Below, in pieces: positions 25,383-38,079 of a stretch of DNA of 64,000 nucleotides. Position 1 is the first letter of the stretch, and the number at the start of each line of letters is the position of its first letter. The position numbers were made by a program, and so were the translations under genes. The stretch is from Polyodon spathula (lineage: Eukaryota; Chordata; Actinopteri; Acipenseriformes; Polyodontidae). Location of the stretch: the NCBI RefSeq assembly GCF_017654505.1, contig NC_054545.1, positions 9,557,427 through 9,621,426 of the forward strand. The letters run 5' to 3'. The notes under the pieces were generated by a model. It made no database searches, was not told the DNA's origin, and saw only the letters and a program-made list of their open reading frames with translations.

Positions 25383-27296
25383 TATTATCTTGAGAACAGT
25401 ACTGTACCATTACATCTGGCCACCTACAGATTTGGACAAAAAAAATCTGACAAAGGGCTTTACAATGTCATAACAGCAGGGGTCCTTCTCTCCACTGAAA
25501 CATCTAGTTCAAACTATTAATTTTTAAATGTCTATAATAAAATATAAACAAAAGTAAAATATTGGTGTATTGGCGGAGGATAACATTTAGTGGACCAAAT
25601 AAGCATATTACTATAGTGACCAGTTTGTATAGGATTAACATTGTTTGCTGAACCGTTTAAGATGTTATTATGCCAAATGAGTAAAGCTAGGAATGTTCCG
25701 CTACAGAGAAACGCTGTGGTGTTCTGTCTTGCCATTGGCAGCTGGGCTGATTCTTTCTTATTTAAGTTCCTATATATATGTTTCTGTTTTTCAGCTTACT
25801 AATTGGAACCAATATAAACATAAAAAACCTAATTTTTTTTCTAACAGCACATTCGAATTTCTTATACTGTATTGTAAATATTGGCTTCATCTTCTAAGCT
25901 CTTTGCTTCTTCTATTACAAAGCCCAGAGTTGCATCCAAATGAAAAAAAAAAACAGGTTCTGCTTTAGAATATATTGCAAGCATCAAATGGATCTCTGTT
26001 GCTCTCCTCAGCGCACTACCCTTGCTGTGGAGTGAAGTGTCTGTCCCTCTGGGGAAGAAGATTTGGTAAGTGCCCAAGCCCCCTGCTGTAACGGCACCCT
26101 GAATAAGTGATTGTGTCAGAAAGTGACACAGTGCCAGCGCAAACACACCAGTCAACTCGAGTCTGGCTCAGAGATGCAGATAAGGAGGAATACAGTCAAA
26201 CTTTGATAAGTCTGTATGCATTAAAATTGCACAACAAAAAAAGAACAGAAAGCTGGGCCTTTTCTTACTCTGCAATACACATGACGATCATGCTTGCTAA
26301 TATGTGCCTCGTCTTGCTTAAATGCATTATTAGTGATTTCATGATGTATTTTTTATTCATTTTTCCCTTGTCTTACCTAAAGTGAATATATACATGTTTC
26401 TTTAAATGAACAGTTAGCACGGGTGCTGCCAAGTGGCATGGATTGTTGCAAGCTGTCCCGGAAGGGTTTTATTAATGGTAATTTTCTTGAAAAAAACTTT
26501 TGTCTACATTTGGAAGTGAAACTGTTGCCTGGGAGACTTATTTAAGGCCAGCATTTTAGAAACACACTGCATCTTTTGTTTGCTGTTGTCCTATTCATAT
26601 AATCTGAGGTGGAGTGTATACGTTAAGCCTGAATTGACAAATGTTAACATTAATCAGATTTTATTTGGGTTCAAGTACGTATTACAATATATGTATATTC
26701 ACATGCACGCACACGCATACATTTACATAAACTTATCACAGATTTTCTTTCTGCACATTATTTTTATTTTATATCTCTAATAGCTGTATCATTTATTCTG
26801 TCAGTGCTAATTACACTCTTTCACTCTCCCCGATATTAATTCTGCAATTTCACACCGACATCTCCACGTTAATGCAACCCCTGCCGAAAACGAGGGCCAG
26901 CCCCCCTCCTGAGTTACACTGGAATGAATCCTGGTCACATGGACGATTACTGCCACAAGGAGATCATGACAAAGATGACAAAGACAGTGATTTCCTGTCA
27001 GCACAGGGTACGACAGGCCTGTCTAGAAGGGATGCAAATGAGGGAAACTTTCACCATGGCTTGTTTGATCCACTCCTAGCACAGAGAGCAGTGGAGGTTC
27101 ATCCAGGGGAAAGGGGAGCAAAGTCTCCAAAAGGAAATGGGTTAAATCATTCAAGTGCTGTCTATAGCTTTCAAAACATCACAGTCATGCAGATCATCAG
27201 TCAGTTATGCTGGGCTGTTTTTAGGTCACTTGATTTAAGATTCTAAAATACATACACACACATACATAAATAACATCAAATACATATTAAGGTTAC

Positions 27297-27298
<2 letters not shown>
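22592..27298. other. akap6 intron, no gene recognised
   Basis: AT-rich intron with a TAA array (25328-25382) and a GTTT run (23935-23963). The + frame at 26872-27246 is longer than average for the region (124 codons) but shows no domain. Confidence 0.45.
25328..25382 (+). repeat. (TAA)n microsatellite
   Basis: About 18 TAA units. Confidence 0.95.

Positions 27299-27379
<81 letters not shown>
27299..27379 (+). repeat. (TA)n microsatellite
   Basis: About 38 TA units abutting the left end of the pogo-like element, which probably inserted next to or into it. Confidence 0.95.
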
Positions 27380-27380
<1 letters not shown>

Positions 27381-28017
27381 TCGAATCTCATCTTACGACA
27401 CACGGCACTTACGACTCTTGCATTATTACCCTGCTTCGACTTTACGACATCGATACGGTATTTACGATACGGCGAGACCTGTCGTGCATGCTCGGTGTCC
27501 GAACTGCAGTTCCTGCTGTGGTCGCCATGAGTCAGTCTAGCGTTTTTTGTTTGTTTGTTGTTGTTTTTTTATGCATGTAACTGTTTTTTTGGGGGTTTTT
27601 TTGCCGTTAACAATGTCTGATAACAACAACTGACTCAAAACGAAACCTAAGCTGTGAACTCTGTAACATGATGAGGGGCTTAACTTCAAGAGATCGTATT
27701 TCCTGCTAGGAGTACTGCATACACACACTGAATATGTCATTGGAAAGACCCTGGTACTTATAAACAAGCCAGGTAGATGTCTGAGTAATATGCGTGTAAA
27801 AACCGGGCTGAGTGTAAATAGCTTTATAAATATTTGCATGAGTACAATATAACGGGTCATTTTTGTAAAACTGTATAATCTGGCCTAAGGGTCAGGAACG
27901 TAACCCCAATTTATAACATTGTTCCTATGGGAACATGTGCTTCGACTTAGGACGCTTCAATTTACAAAGCGACTTCAGGGAACTAATTAATTGTGTCGTA
28001 AGTGCGAGGACTGCCTG
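27380..28017. mobile_element. pogo/Tigger-like MITE, about 640 bp
   Basis: The right end, reverse-complemented, reads CAGGCAGTCCTCGCACTTAC followed by GACACAATTAATT. The left end reads GTCGAATCTCATCTTACGAC followed by ACACGG. CTTACGACAC is shared at the same distance from each tip. Short TTACGA / TCGTAA and CGACTTAGGAC motifs recur inside, as in pogo/Tigger elements. The right tip is followed by TA. No transposase frame is seen. The left boundary is blurred by the adjoining TA repeat. Confidence 0.7.
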
Positions 28018-29650
28018 TATATGAGTATGCTTTTATAAACTGATCCAAACAAAAGCAAGTGTCTTTTTTCCGGCCTAATTTGTGATAATTAATCAAAATT
28101 GTCAAGGAAACCTATTAGCTGTTGATGTTTGAAAAGTACAGAGATATTTGAATACAATTAGTTATAAAATTACATTTTAGTTAAAAACTCAAAAGCATCC
28201 ATTTAAAAGCCCATTAGCCTATCCACTAGACAGTAAGATTGTCGACATCTTTGTGTTGTATAATTATAATTAGACACTGACATATAATTATAGCCATTTA
28301 CTATATTTTGAAGAAAAAAAAGAAATTGATTTAAGCAATAAACAAACTGAAGGCATGCTGGAGCTTCGGAATTTCTTTTTTAATTTCACTTCAAAGTGTT
28401 CATTTTTTGTCCAAAACTGCCTTACTGTCAGTTATCACTGCTGCTTTGAGGCTTTTTCTTTTTAAAGACCTCTTGTACTTTGACACTACAGCCAAATGCT
28501 TTCACTACCAGTCAAACCCATTCAATGAGATTGCTCAGATTTGTACACCACAGGTGAAATTCAAACAAAACATACAACACTGCTTCAAGGCTTGCATATT
28601 TTTCCATGGTCTATGGTGTTATTCAATCAAAGAGGACACACGCCCCAAACACACCACCACATAGCAATTCATAAGGTTTATCCTTGCATGCCACTTATTT
28701 ACCAAGACGGATGAATGCTGTCATGGAAATGAGAACGGATAACATTTATTTTTTATTTATCATTTTATCACATTTCCCCCCTATGGTACAACTTGTAATT
28801 TCCCTTATGCTTTTATTTGTAATTAAAAATAATCTAGATAACTGTAGTATTTACCGTGGCTCTGGCATTTGAGGAGGACTACATGCAACATATGTATTAC
28901 AGGTAAGCACACGCAAGAAGTGAGAAGTATCAGTACCACCCACACCTTCTTATGCATTATTGAGCTTATAAAAAGTCTCCTGATTGGAATGAAATTAGAT
29001 GTGAACCATTGCTTGTACTCTTTCAACCATGTGGCATTCGCAGGACATTTCCAAGCTGTTTTATAAACCAGGTTACCACTTTCCGCAAGGATGACTAATG
29101 TCTGGCATTAGTTCAATCAAAAGACCCTAAAACACGATTTTCCACAGTACACCTCCAGCTCAATTTTTTGTTTACAATCCACCTAGGCTAATAAGTCATG
29201 TTCAGGACTGGAACCCCATGTACTCAATGGAAAAAATATTCTAATTCATTATTTTAATAAAACACATCAACATGTAAAATGACGGTAAACATTTTTTGAA
29301 CAGTAATAACTGAAGAAAACCCCCCCAGCTTGATTCAATCTGAAATTAGGTATTTTCAGTATAAATTATAATACGCTATAGAAACAGGTTCCTACAATAA
29401 TATAATTGTGTTGGATTGGTTGCTTCAGCTTAAGACTAAAAAAGAAGGGCATTTGTTGTCATTTCACATAATAAAAAACAATGTATGTTCCAAGGTTTAA
29501 AACAAATGAGACAACTATTTTAATTGTGTTTGGTATAGCATGAATTTATAAAGTAGGCATAAACAGATATTATAAATAATTATTTATAAAACTGAAAACC
29601 TGAACAATGAGGTCTATAATACTAATGCTCACAGTCATTTTTACTGATGG

Positions 29651-29682
<32 letters not shown>

Positions 29683-30372
29683 CTGCAACCATATTTCTTC
29701 TAAGCATTCCACTATTTCCAACTTTATCACTTAAAAAATGACTAATGATAAGGTCAATATCCTAGATGTGAGAGAAGATTAGTTTTGACCTTGAATGCAA
29801 CCTTTGTGGTTTAGAATTGAACATTTCAGAACAAAATGCTAGGGGGTAGTTGTTTCTTGTCATTATGTTATTTCCAGTTCTGAAGGTGGTTATTAATTTT
29901 ATTTCTTTATGATTCACAATCTGCTCTTTGAAATATGCCATATGCTCAAAGCAATTCAAGGATGACGAGTGTCAGAATCAGTACAATAAAAATAGCCTAA
30001 ATGAGGTTGATTTACTGCAGGAGGAATCTCTGCCCCCCTCGCCCATAATAAAATCCCCAGAGTTAGAAGATAACATCCTGGCTGTGAAAAGGCTTCCAAT
30101 TTTTTATTTTTTTTATTTCAATCAATCCAACATTAGCCTGATAAAAGTATACAGCGAAAATGATAACAAACAAGCAGCATAGCATATATTTATTAGACGA
30201 GCAGGGAATGAAATCAATATCTTGGTCCAAAATCAGTTTGTTTTAATCATGAACAGACATATTGACTTAACGCAATACAACCTGTTTTTATCTATAACTA
30301 ATAAAAATTCATTGAGACAAGGCTTGTATCGAGGTTGCAGTAAACCAGAATCAAGGAAAATCTGTTTGTGTG

Positions 30373-30446
<74 letters not shown>

Positions 30447-30838
30447 CGAGAACATCTGAAGGACAGACAAATCTGCCTGAAACCTCAAATCAAAACACAT
30501 GCTGTTAAACCCTACTTCCATTTACTATTCATTTGGTTGCAGTCTATTTATTATTGCCATCCCTCTTTGTTTCTATTCATTGGGAGAGAAATCTTTGTTC
30601 TTTTTATGAAATTACACCTAATGAAATGTGATAAAGGGGGCTTTCTGGCAATTATGATGTCGGCACAGGCTGCCGACACGCAGGCAATGGAAATGAGGCT
30701 GGGGAGAGTGGGATGGGAATTCTAATAGACACCATGATACATGCAATGAATGTGGAGATGTCCTCCGAGGAAGAGAAACTTGTCAGGCTAATCTGATTTT
30801 CCATAGCTAGGTAAAAGCAGTAACACTGCTCAGCTAAC
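28018..30838. other. akap6 intron, simple repeats only
   Basis: AT-rich. It contains an A-tract of about 27 bases (29655-29681) and a CT array (30377-30442). The akap6 donor site is at its right edge. Confidence 0.5.
30377..30442 (+). repeat. (CT)n microsatellite
   Basis: About 33 CT units. Confidence 0.95.
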
Positions 30839-30959
30839 CTTGCAGAGATGCTGCTGCTGCTCTTCTGACATCATCAGGTCATGGCTGTCCATCACTATGG
30901 ATTCCATGTCAATCAGCCAATCCCACAGCTCCTGGTACTCCGATTCAAAATCCAGAAGA
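30839..30959 (-). CDS. akap6: akap6 coding exon, start of a spectrin repeat
   Basis: This is a 121-nt exon with one base completing the Ser codon and then 40 codons. They begin LLDFESEYQELWDWLIDM and continue to EEQQQHLCK. The acceptor AG is at 30961-30960 behind a long pyrimidine run (the A-tract on the + strand), and the donor GTTAGC starts at 30838. The ELWDWL tryptophans are the conserved helix-A hydrophobic positions of a spectrin repeat. This is the most recognisable AKAP6 segment in the window. It is too short to stand out as an open frame, so it was found by joining phases between the flanking exons. The upstream intron (30960-36238) carries a sense-oriented LINE. The downstream intron is about 20.3 kb. 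Confidence 0.92.
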
Positions 30960-32194
30960 CTGCTCAGAAAAAAAAAAGAGAACATCATGTATGGTAGATC
31001 CAGTAGGTGATGGTACTTGAGAAGGGTGTTAACAGGATTGTACTGAAAGAATATTGAAATACTGTAAGATAATTTTTTCCCCCATCTGGTTTAATGGCCC
31101 ATATTCTGTATTGTTAATATTGAAAAAATAAATACAAATTGTATGCAAATATTGCTTTAAAGTCTCATACTGGCTTTTTAAGATCAAATATAAATGGGCA
31201 ACATGATTGTATTTGTAAATTAAATATGTGACATGCTTACCTTTACTCTTTATAGCTATAAATGTGTTGTGACTATTGTGTTACAGGTACCCACCGTCTT
31301 ACATTACATATTACATTGCAGTGCAATAGAAACTCAGAAGACTCCATAGAACCACCGTGGACACTTGACCATTGAACCAAGCCAATTTATTTAATCAGAT
31401 GTAGTTCCATTCTCATGAATTCCACCAGTGTCATTAGGGGCTGTACATACATTTACACAAAAATGAAAACATGAGATGTATATCTGGTTACTACCTCAAA
31501 TAGTTTCTGAGAAGCGTATGACTTAGGCAGTGGCAGCTTACATTTTTTGTATGAATCCAATATCTCACAGTGTTAGGTCTTTACCATCTGGAAACCAAAA
31601 AGTCTCAAGTGAAGGTTGTCGTTAGATTCTGAAAATGTGAAGTTTCCAACTTAATTGCCCTATTAGATATTAACAGTAGTTGGTGTGGTACCAGCAGCTT
31701 GACAAACTCATACAAGCTCATTATGCTTAATAATGTTATACCATGTTCCATGACAACTGGATGTGCGGTTCTCCAGATATATGGAAAAATGTGACATGAC
31801 AGTACATACAACATACAACCACCTAATCAGCTCATCAATCAGTGTGGCACATAAAAGAGGTCAACTTCACCAATACTATTTCTTAAGCAAGTTTCCTTTT
31901 TTTAATTGGTCTTGTTATAGGATATTATATGGACTGTATTGGATATCAGTGTTTTAAATTAACATATTGTGTAAGTCCATTGGAGAAGGTATTGATCTTA
32001 CAAAGATTACATTAGAGGAAGTATGAACAAATCAACTCTTTTTTAAAATCAAAACAAAATTGTTAACTCATGATATTTGATGTAAACTGTTGATGAAGAA
32101 TCCTGCCCATTCAAGGCTATTTTTATATTTCCTATAATGCCATATTATTATTTATTTCTTTTTTCTTTTGTTTTAATTTATTGGTTTCCAATGA
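30960..32194. other. akap6 intron, nothing recognised
   Basis: Begins with the polypyrimidine tract and acceptor (on the minus strand) of the akap6 exon at 30839-30959. The rest is AT-rich and featureless. Confidence 0.55.
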
Positions 32195-32440
32195 TTTTTA
32201 CCACAGTTTTCTCCCCAATTTGGAATCGGCAATTGTGTTATTATTGATCCTGGTATCTTCTGCAACCCTCTGGCGACTTGGGAAACGGAGGCTGGAACAT
32301 GCGTCCTCTGAAACGTGTTCCTGCCAAGCTGTAATTTTTTTTGCACAATGGATCCACAGCGAAGCCACCAGACCCATGGTGCCGGATTACAACACAGCTC
32401 TGCAGACCCGCAGGTGCCCTATCAGCCACAGGGGTATTTG
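32195..32440 (-). mobile_element. Fish SINE-like interspersed repeat
   Basis: On the minus strand it reads from CTGTGGCTGATAGGGCACC through GGATCCATTGTGCAAAAAAA to CCGATTCCAAATTGGGGAGA. I recognise the last block (ATTCCAAATTGGGGAGAAAA) as the end of a repeat that is very common in ray-finned fishes. No TSD was established. It abuts a compound microsatellite. Class (SINE versus MITE) is uncertain. Confidence 0.55.
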
Positions 32441-32453
32441 CCTGCTTCTGTCT

Positions 32454-32464
32454 TGTGTGTGTGT

Positions 32465-32557
<93 letters not shown>
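32454..32557 (+). repeat. Compound microsatellite (TG)n(TC)n(TA)n
   Basis: About 7 TG, then about 29 CT, then about 16 TA units, without interruption. Confidence 0.95.
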
Positions 32558-32558
<1 letters not shown>

Positions 32559-33694
32559 GAAAACTTGGAATGCATTTCCCAGATTCAATTAACATTAAAC
32601 TAATGGCATTATATTCTGTTGATAACCAAATATAACTGTACCATATCCATCATTTTCAAAATCAGAATATGTCTAACTGAGAATGAAAGGATGAATCCTC
32701 TCACAACACATCAAAATGACACATTTCCATAATCAGCTTTTTATTTTATGGTGTTAATCCACATTTTCAATGCAAGTATTTCCTTTTTTTGTTTAAATAG
32801 AATTTGCCTGCTTCTGTCTTGTTTTTCCTCACTTGAAAGGCAGCTCTCCTACATTTATCAGCTTCAAGGTTGAGAGATACATCTGCTTAGTCCAACATTT
32901 AAGACAGGCTTGAGTGAATATGGCAAGGCATTGAAAACTAGGCCAGATATAGCACAAGACAGGTCTTCCCCAAAGACAAGTTAAATGCAAAGGTACGGCC
33001 AAGAAGTCAAAACAATGAATTCTTGAATAGGTAGCCACAGTTAAAATTCAAAGAAGGATCATTATGGTTTTCAACAAAATTAATCATTACAATGAGAGGC
33101 TTAAAAGGATTAGTGATGCTTCATTCAAAGCCAAGTGAGTGAATCAAGTCAGGACTCATGGGTAGATGTACTAAACGAGATCTCTAGCATTGCGAGAGTT
33201 GTGCGACATTTTTTCGAATAAATATTGAAAGGCAGTTTAACCTCATCAGTGGGGGCCCCCACCTTCACCCCCAAATAAAAAAAATATGTTTCTATCAAAA
33301 AGCTTTTCGTAATCACACAGTAGCCCCTCGCTCAGCCGGATATGTTTGTCCGACATAAGGAGGTGTCGGGTTTACAAAAATTAAATCGCACACACATACA
33401 TTTATAGTGCTTAATGTATTTTAAATGTATACATCATTGCACTGAAATAACATTAACGTGTTTTGGTTAGGCTACACATTACATTATGAAAAATATATAA
33501 ATCTACACAGTAAGCCTATACAGTATACAGTACAGTAGTGAAATCAAATGAATACCTAGCACACTTTCTTTTTACTTTAGCTTGTAGGCTAGTGGTAACA
33601 CAAAATAAATCATACTGCTGAGTTATACATATTGGTGTACAATGCGAATAAAATAATATTTTCAATTGAAACTGAATGGTTTTAGCTTTTATTA

Positions 33695-33738
<44 letters not shown>

Positions 33739-34844
33739 TGGCGTACGTTGTAGCCAATTAGCATGAAATAGATCATGGTGCCACACTGACAAGTTATGAT
33801 ACTTATAGGACCGTCAATTCTCGTTAATACGACTAGCAACACATTTTGCATTACACCACTAATTCGTATTATCATGTGTAGCCTATAAGCCAAATGTATA
33901 CTGTCAGTTTCTATTTAAGTTAGTCAGTGGTGCACTGGTAAATTGTGCACAATTACAAACCACCTGCAGATTAATAGAATAGGTGTGTTTCCTATTCCTA
34001 TACAGATGCACAGAATGAGCTGGAGGGGAAGCTTGCAACATCATTGCCATCAGTGGTGAGCATAAAACATGACAGCTAAGATATCCTCCAAAAACAGAAA
34101 GAACGCCAATCCAGAGTGGCCATGTACAACATATAAAGATCACAGCAAACAGAGATGAGATCCACTCTCATTTGGAGTATACATGTCATTCTTAATTTCA
34201 ATCCTCTCAAAAGCAGAGAATATGGCAGTTGTAAAGTCACATCAAGCAAGACCCAATTTGGCATATACTGCAATTTAAATGTTAGGTAATTGTTCCCTTC
34301 ATTGCTAAAAAAAAAATAAATAAATTATTTTAATTCTAACATACAAGAAAAATACATTTAGCAGTATGATAATATACTGTATATCCTTTAAACAACATGT
34401 CTGTCAATATCATTCACGTACAATGTACATAAAACATAAAGATATAAGTATGCACTACAGAGTTTGTCTTAAACAAAACCTCCATCCAAATGGAGATAAA
34501 GCAATGCTTTGCAGAAATAAATTAGTTACATTTCACATTGAATATACAACTGTAGCTATAATATTTCTGTTGCATGTGATTGACTGTGTTACTGGAGCAG
34601 TCATTTGCTTGTTCAGTTTATGCAAAAAAAAAAAAAAGCAGTGGATGTCAAAGGCTGCACTATTTCAACTTGATTGCATGTTGAAGCTGAACCACTGGCA
34701 ATTACATTATATCTGTAGGATGTTTCATACATATATATTTAGAAGGTTTTATAGAAGCTCAGGGAAATAAACACACGTGGAAGGTCTCACAGTCCTAAAA
34801 AGATATATCTACGCTTCAGCTTCCCACATGCCTGATCCATTGAG
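32558..34844. other. akap6 intron with a TTA array
   Basis: AT-rich. A (TTA)n array lies at 33693-33735. No coding or transposon signal was recognised. Confidence 0.5.
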
Positions 34845-36156
34845 ACATAAGAACATAAGAACATAAGAACATAAGAAAGTTTACAAACGAGAGGAGGCCA
34901 TTCGGCCCATCTTGCTCGTTTGGTTGTTAGTAGCTTATTGATCCCAAAATCTCATCAAGCAGCTTCTTGAAGGATCCCAGGGTGTCAGCTTCAACAACAT
35001 TACAGGGGAGTTGATTCCAGACCCTCACAATTCTCTGTGTAAAAAAGTGCCTCCTATTTTCTGTTCTGAATGGCCCTTTGTCTAACCTCCATTTGTGACC
35101 CCTGGTCCTTGTTTCTTTTTTCAGGCTGAAAAAGTCCCTTGGGTCGACACTGTCAATACCTTTTAGAATTTTGAATGCTTGAATTAGGTCGCCACGCAGT
35201 CTTCATTGTTCAAGACTGAACAGATTCAATTCTTTTAGCCTGTCTGCATATGACATGCCTTTTAAGCCCGGAATAATTCTGGTTGCTCTTCTTTGCACTC
35301 TTTCTAGAGCAGCAATATCTTTTTTATAGCGAGGTGACCAGAACTGCACACAATATTCAAGATGAGGTCTTACTAGTGCATTGTACAGTTTTAACATTAC
35401 TTCCCTTGATTTAAATTCAACACTTTTCACAATGTATCCAAGCATCTTGTTAGCCTTTTTTATAGCTTCCCCACATTGTCTAGATGAAGACATTTCTGAG
35501 TCAACAAAAACTCCTAGGTCTTTTTCATAGATTCCTTCGTCAATTTCAGTATCTCCCATATGATATTTATAATGTACATTTTTATTTCCTGCATGCAGTA
35601 CTTTACACTTTTCTCTATTAAATGTCATTTGCCATGTGTCTGCCCAGTTCTGAATCTTGTCTAGATCATTTTGATTGACCTTTGCTGCTGCAATAGTTTT
35701 TGCCACTCCTCCTACTTTTGTGTCGTCTGCAAATTTAACAAGTTTGCTTACTATACCAGAATCTAAATCATTAATGTAGATTAGGAATAGCAGATGACCT
35801 AATATTGATCCCTGTGGTACACCACTGGTTACCACACTCCATTCTGAGGTTTTTCCTCTAATCAGTACTTTCTGTTTTCTACATGTTAACCACTCCCTAA
35901 TCCATGTACATGTGTTTCCTTGAATCCCAACTGCGTTCAGTTTGAGAATTAATCTTTTGTGCGGGACTTTGTCAAAAGCTTTCCGGAAATCTAAATAAAC
36001 CATGTCATATGCTTTGCAATTATCCATTATCGATGTTGCATCCTCAAAAAAATCAAGCAAGTTAGTTCTCCCTTTCCTAAAACCATGTTGACTGTCTCCC
36101 AGGACCCTGTTACCATATAGGTAATTTTCCATAATTTTCCTTTGTATAACAAACAC
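34845..36156 (-). mobile_element. CR1/Rex-type LINE, 5'-truncated, RT almost intact
   Basis: The element lies on the minus strand, sense to akap6. Its 3' end (34845-34876) carries four tandem ACATAAGA units, the short 3' microsatellite typical of CR1/L2-group LINEs. The strand opposite the coding frame contains GAGAGGAGGCCATTCGGCCC, which I remember as abundant in basal ray-finned fish genomes. The 5' end is lost about 45-50 codons before the YLDFRKAFDKV motif. No target duplication was identified, as is common for this group. Confidence 0.88.
34927..36156 (-). pseudogene. LINE reverse transcriptase C-terminal half, single in-frame stop
   Basis: One frame of 410 codons from 36156 down to a TAA at 34929-34927 is interrupted only by a TGA at 35205-35203, after FSLEQ, where Arg (CGA) is expected. 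Motifs in order: QHGFRKGR, VYLDFRKAFDKVPHKRL, SGVPQGSILGHLLFLIYIND, KFADDTKVGG (active site F-A-D-D), FNREKCKVLHAG, EKDLGVFVDS, LYNALVRPHLEYCVQFWSP and the C-terminal VQRRATRIIPGLKG and GHKWRLDKGPF. The near-absence of lesions points to a recent insertion. One change in a usually fixed position is GHLLF where GPLLF is normal. Confidence 0.9.
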
Positions 36157-36238
36157 TATCTGTTATACAAAGGAAGCAATTTGCATCTATGGTATATAAA
36201 AAAAAAAAAAATAATAAAAACAGAGTTGCTGCCTGTAC

Positions 36239-36387
36239 CTATTACTTTCTATTCTGTTGACTTTTGACATTTCAGCAAACTCTTTTTTCCTCTTGGTGCT
36301 GTTGGAGTACTGCTCACTGTAGAGCTTGAGGGACATCTGCTCTACAACATCTCTCCTGGCTTCCAGGTCACACAGCTGCGCCTCACC
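36239..36387 (-). CDS. akap6: akap6 coding exon, spectrin-repeat region (first of four in window)
   Basis: This exon encodes 49 codons plus two bases, beginning GEAQLCDLEARRD and ending SKVNRIESN. The acceptor AG lies at 36389-36388 after a T-rich stretch, and the donor GTACAG starts at 36238. It ends in phase 2 and joins the next exon to make a Ser codon. The peptide is helical and charged, and it matches my memory of the AKAP6 segment just before its conserved LLDFESEYQELWDW block. AKAP6 is a large scaffold that binds PKA, phosphodiesterase and phosphatases. Its spectrin-like repeats target it to the nuclear envelope of muscle and neurons through nesprin. The upstream exon is not visible to the right, so the intron continues past 64 kb or an exon was missed. 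Family assignment rests on recalled sequence, not on an alignment. Confidence 0.88.
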
Positions 36388-36589
36388 CTGCATTAAATAC
36401 AAGAAACACTTGTTATAGTATACTGTGCAGTAAATTATTGTACTGTACTGCAGAGAGTAGTCTTCAATTAATCAAAAATCAAAAATACCTTGGCAGTGGC
36501 TTAGTTTTTAACTTTGGGAAATTATCTATAAAAGCATTTTCTTACATATTTTTACTAATAGACAGATACAAGCTATAAGTGGTTTTAGT

Positions 36590-36662
<73 letters not shown>

Positions 36663-38079
36663 AATACAATATTAATATCAATGCAACACCCATTCCTACT
36701 ACATATGGACCACAGTCAATATTCTGAGGACAGTTGTAATGCCAGCTGTGTTAAATATTTATGTAATGAACTAAAAGGAGTTCTGTATCAATATATTTTA
36801 AATGTGTTTTTATGCCTTTTAATATGGCGATTCATATAAAGCTATATCAAATTAAGCCGCTGTTACAGTGAGTTTCATGATTTTACAGGAAACCTGGTGC
36901 GGCACAATCTGTGATGTTTGTAATGACACTGAAATCCATCCATAATATAATCTACAATTTCAAATGAATTTGCCAATTCATTGTTTGCTTTAATATCACA
37001 GAACTCACCTTCTATATGTTTGCACTGCAGTATACAAAAATGCCATACAATTTCTTAAAATTTGTATTCAGAAGCATGAAATAAAATAAAATGAAATCTT
37101 AACCTTATCATGGAGTTTTAGCATAGTGACTTAAATACTATTATCTTTGCAAAAATGAAGGTGAGATAGTTTATGAGACAGAGTTTCAAACCTATTGTAT
37201 ATATACTGTACAGGGAACACCACACATGCTCGTAGAGCCCTTAATAAACCTCTCAACCTCTTTGGGGGCTTGTGGATTAATTGCTGCTATTTGGCTATCC
37301 TCAATCAAGGAATAACTACACTACTCTATGAACCTTCACAGTGTATCCTCTATATGTACACTATATTTGAAACACACAAACTGTATACAACTACAGATTT
37401 GATGTCATAGGGAATCAGATGTTCAGATGTTTAATAATGCAACCAATACATGTATTTGAATACAAACCAGTACAAGGAATGCTCTTTCATTATCCTTTTT
37501 TTGTATTTGTATTCATTCAAACTGTGCCACTGAAGTGTTAAGGTCCTAATTACCAAATTCCATATGTACTGCTTACACACACAATCATGACTGTTGCAAA
37601 CTGCAGACAAAAGCAATTTACCACAATCACCTTGAGCTCTAGGACAACTTTACACCAACAATCCCCTGCCTTTTCAACAATCAAAATATTCCATCACTCT
37701 GTCTGCTCATTAACGACTTGCAGAACAACTATTCCTGCCTGATAATAAACTGTAAAGAACAGGCAATATGAGAACCCCTTCACACTAAGCTTAAGTTGAA
37801 GCCATTCAATTGTCTGCACTGGTCACTGGTTTAAGTGCTGTACTACAGTAAAAACTTGCTTTAAGGCCACTTGTGTAAAAAGGTCACTTCACAATTAAAG
37901 CCACATTTTTACAGTCCTGGTTTGCTCCTGTTGACTGCAAGGTAAAGACAACAATGTAACTGCAAAGTACTAATGTATTCAGCATTAAGGCCACCATCTG
38001 TAGTCCCAAATGCATCAAACCTCTGTTTAATTGCCTTTAATAAGACCAGCATCCAGTAAAGTACCAATAATATAACTGT
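36388..38079. other. akap6 upstream intron, TA microsatellite only
   Basis: AT-rich. Holds a (TA)n run at 36593-36658. No further akap6 exon was recognised. Confidence 0.5.
36593..36658 (+). repeat. (TA)n microsatellite
   Basis: About 33 TA units. Confidence 0.95.

Noticed and set aside
26872..27246. 124-codon + frame in the intron
   Set aside because: No domain, no splice context and low-complexity composition. Length alone is not enough in 64 kb.
32181..32635. Ser-Leu and Tyr-Ile repeat frames
   Set aside because: They run from a SINE-like repeat into the CT/TA array.
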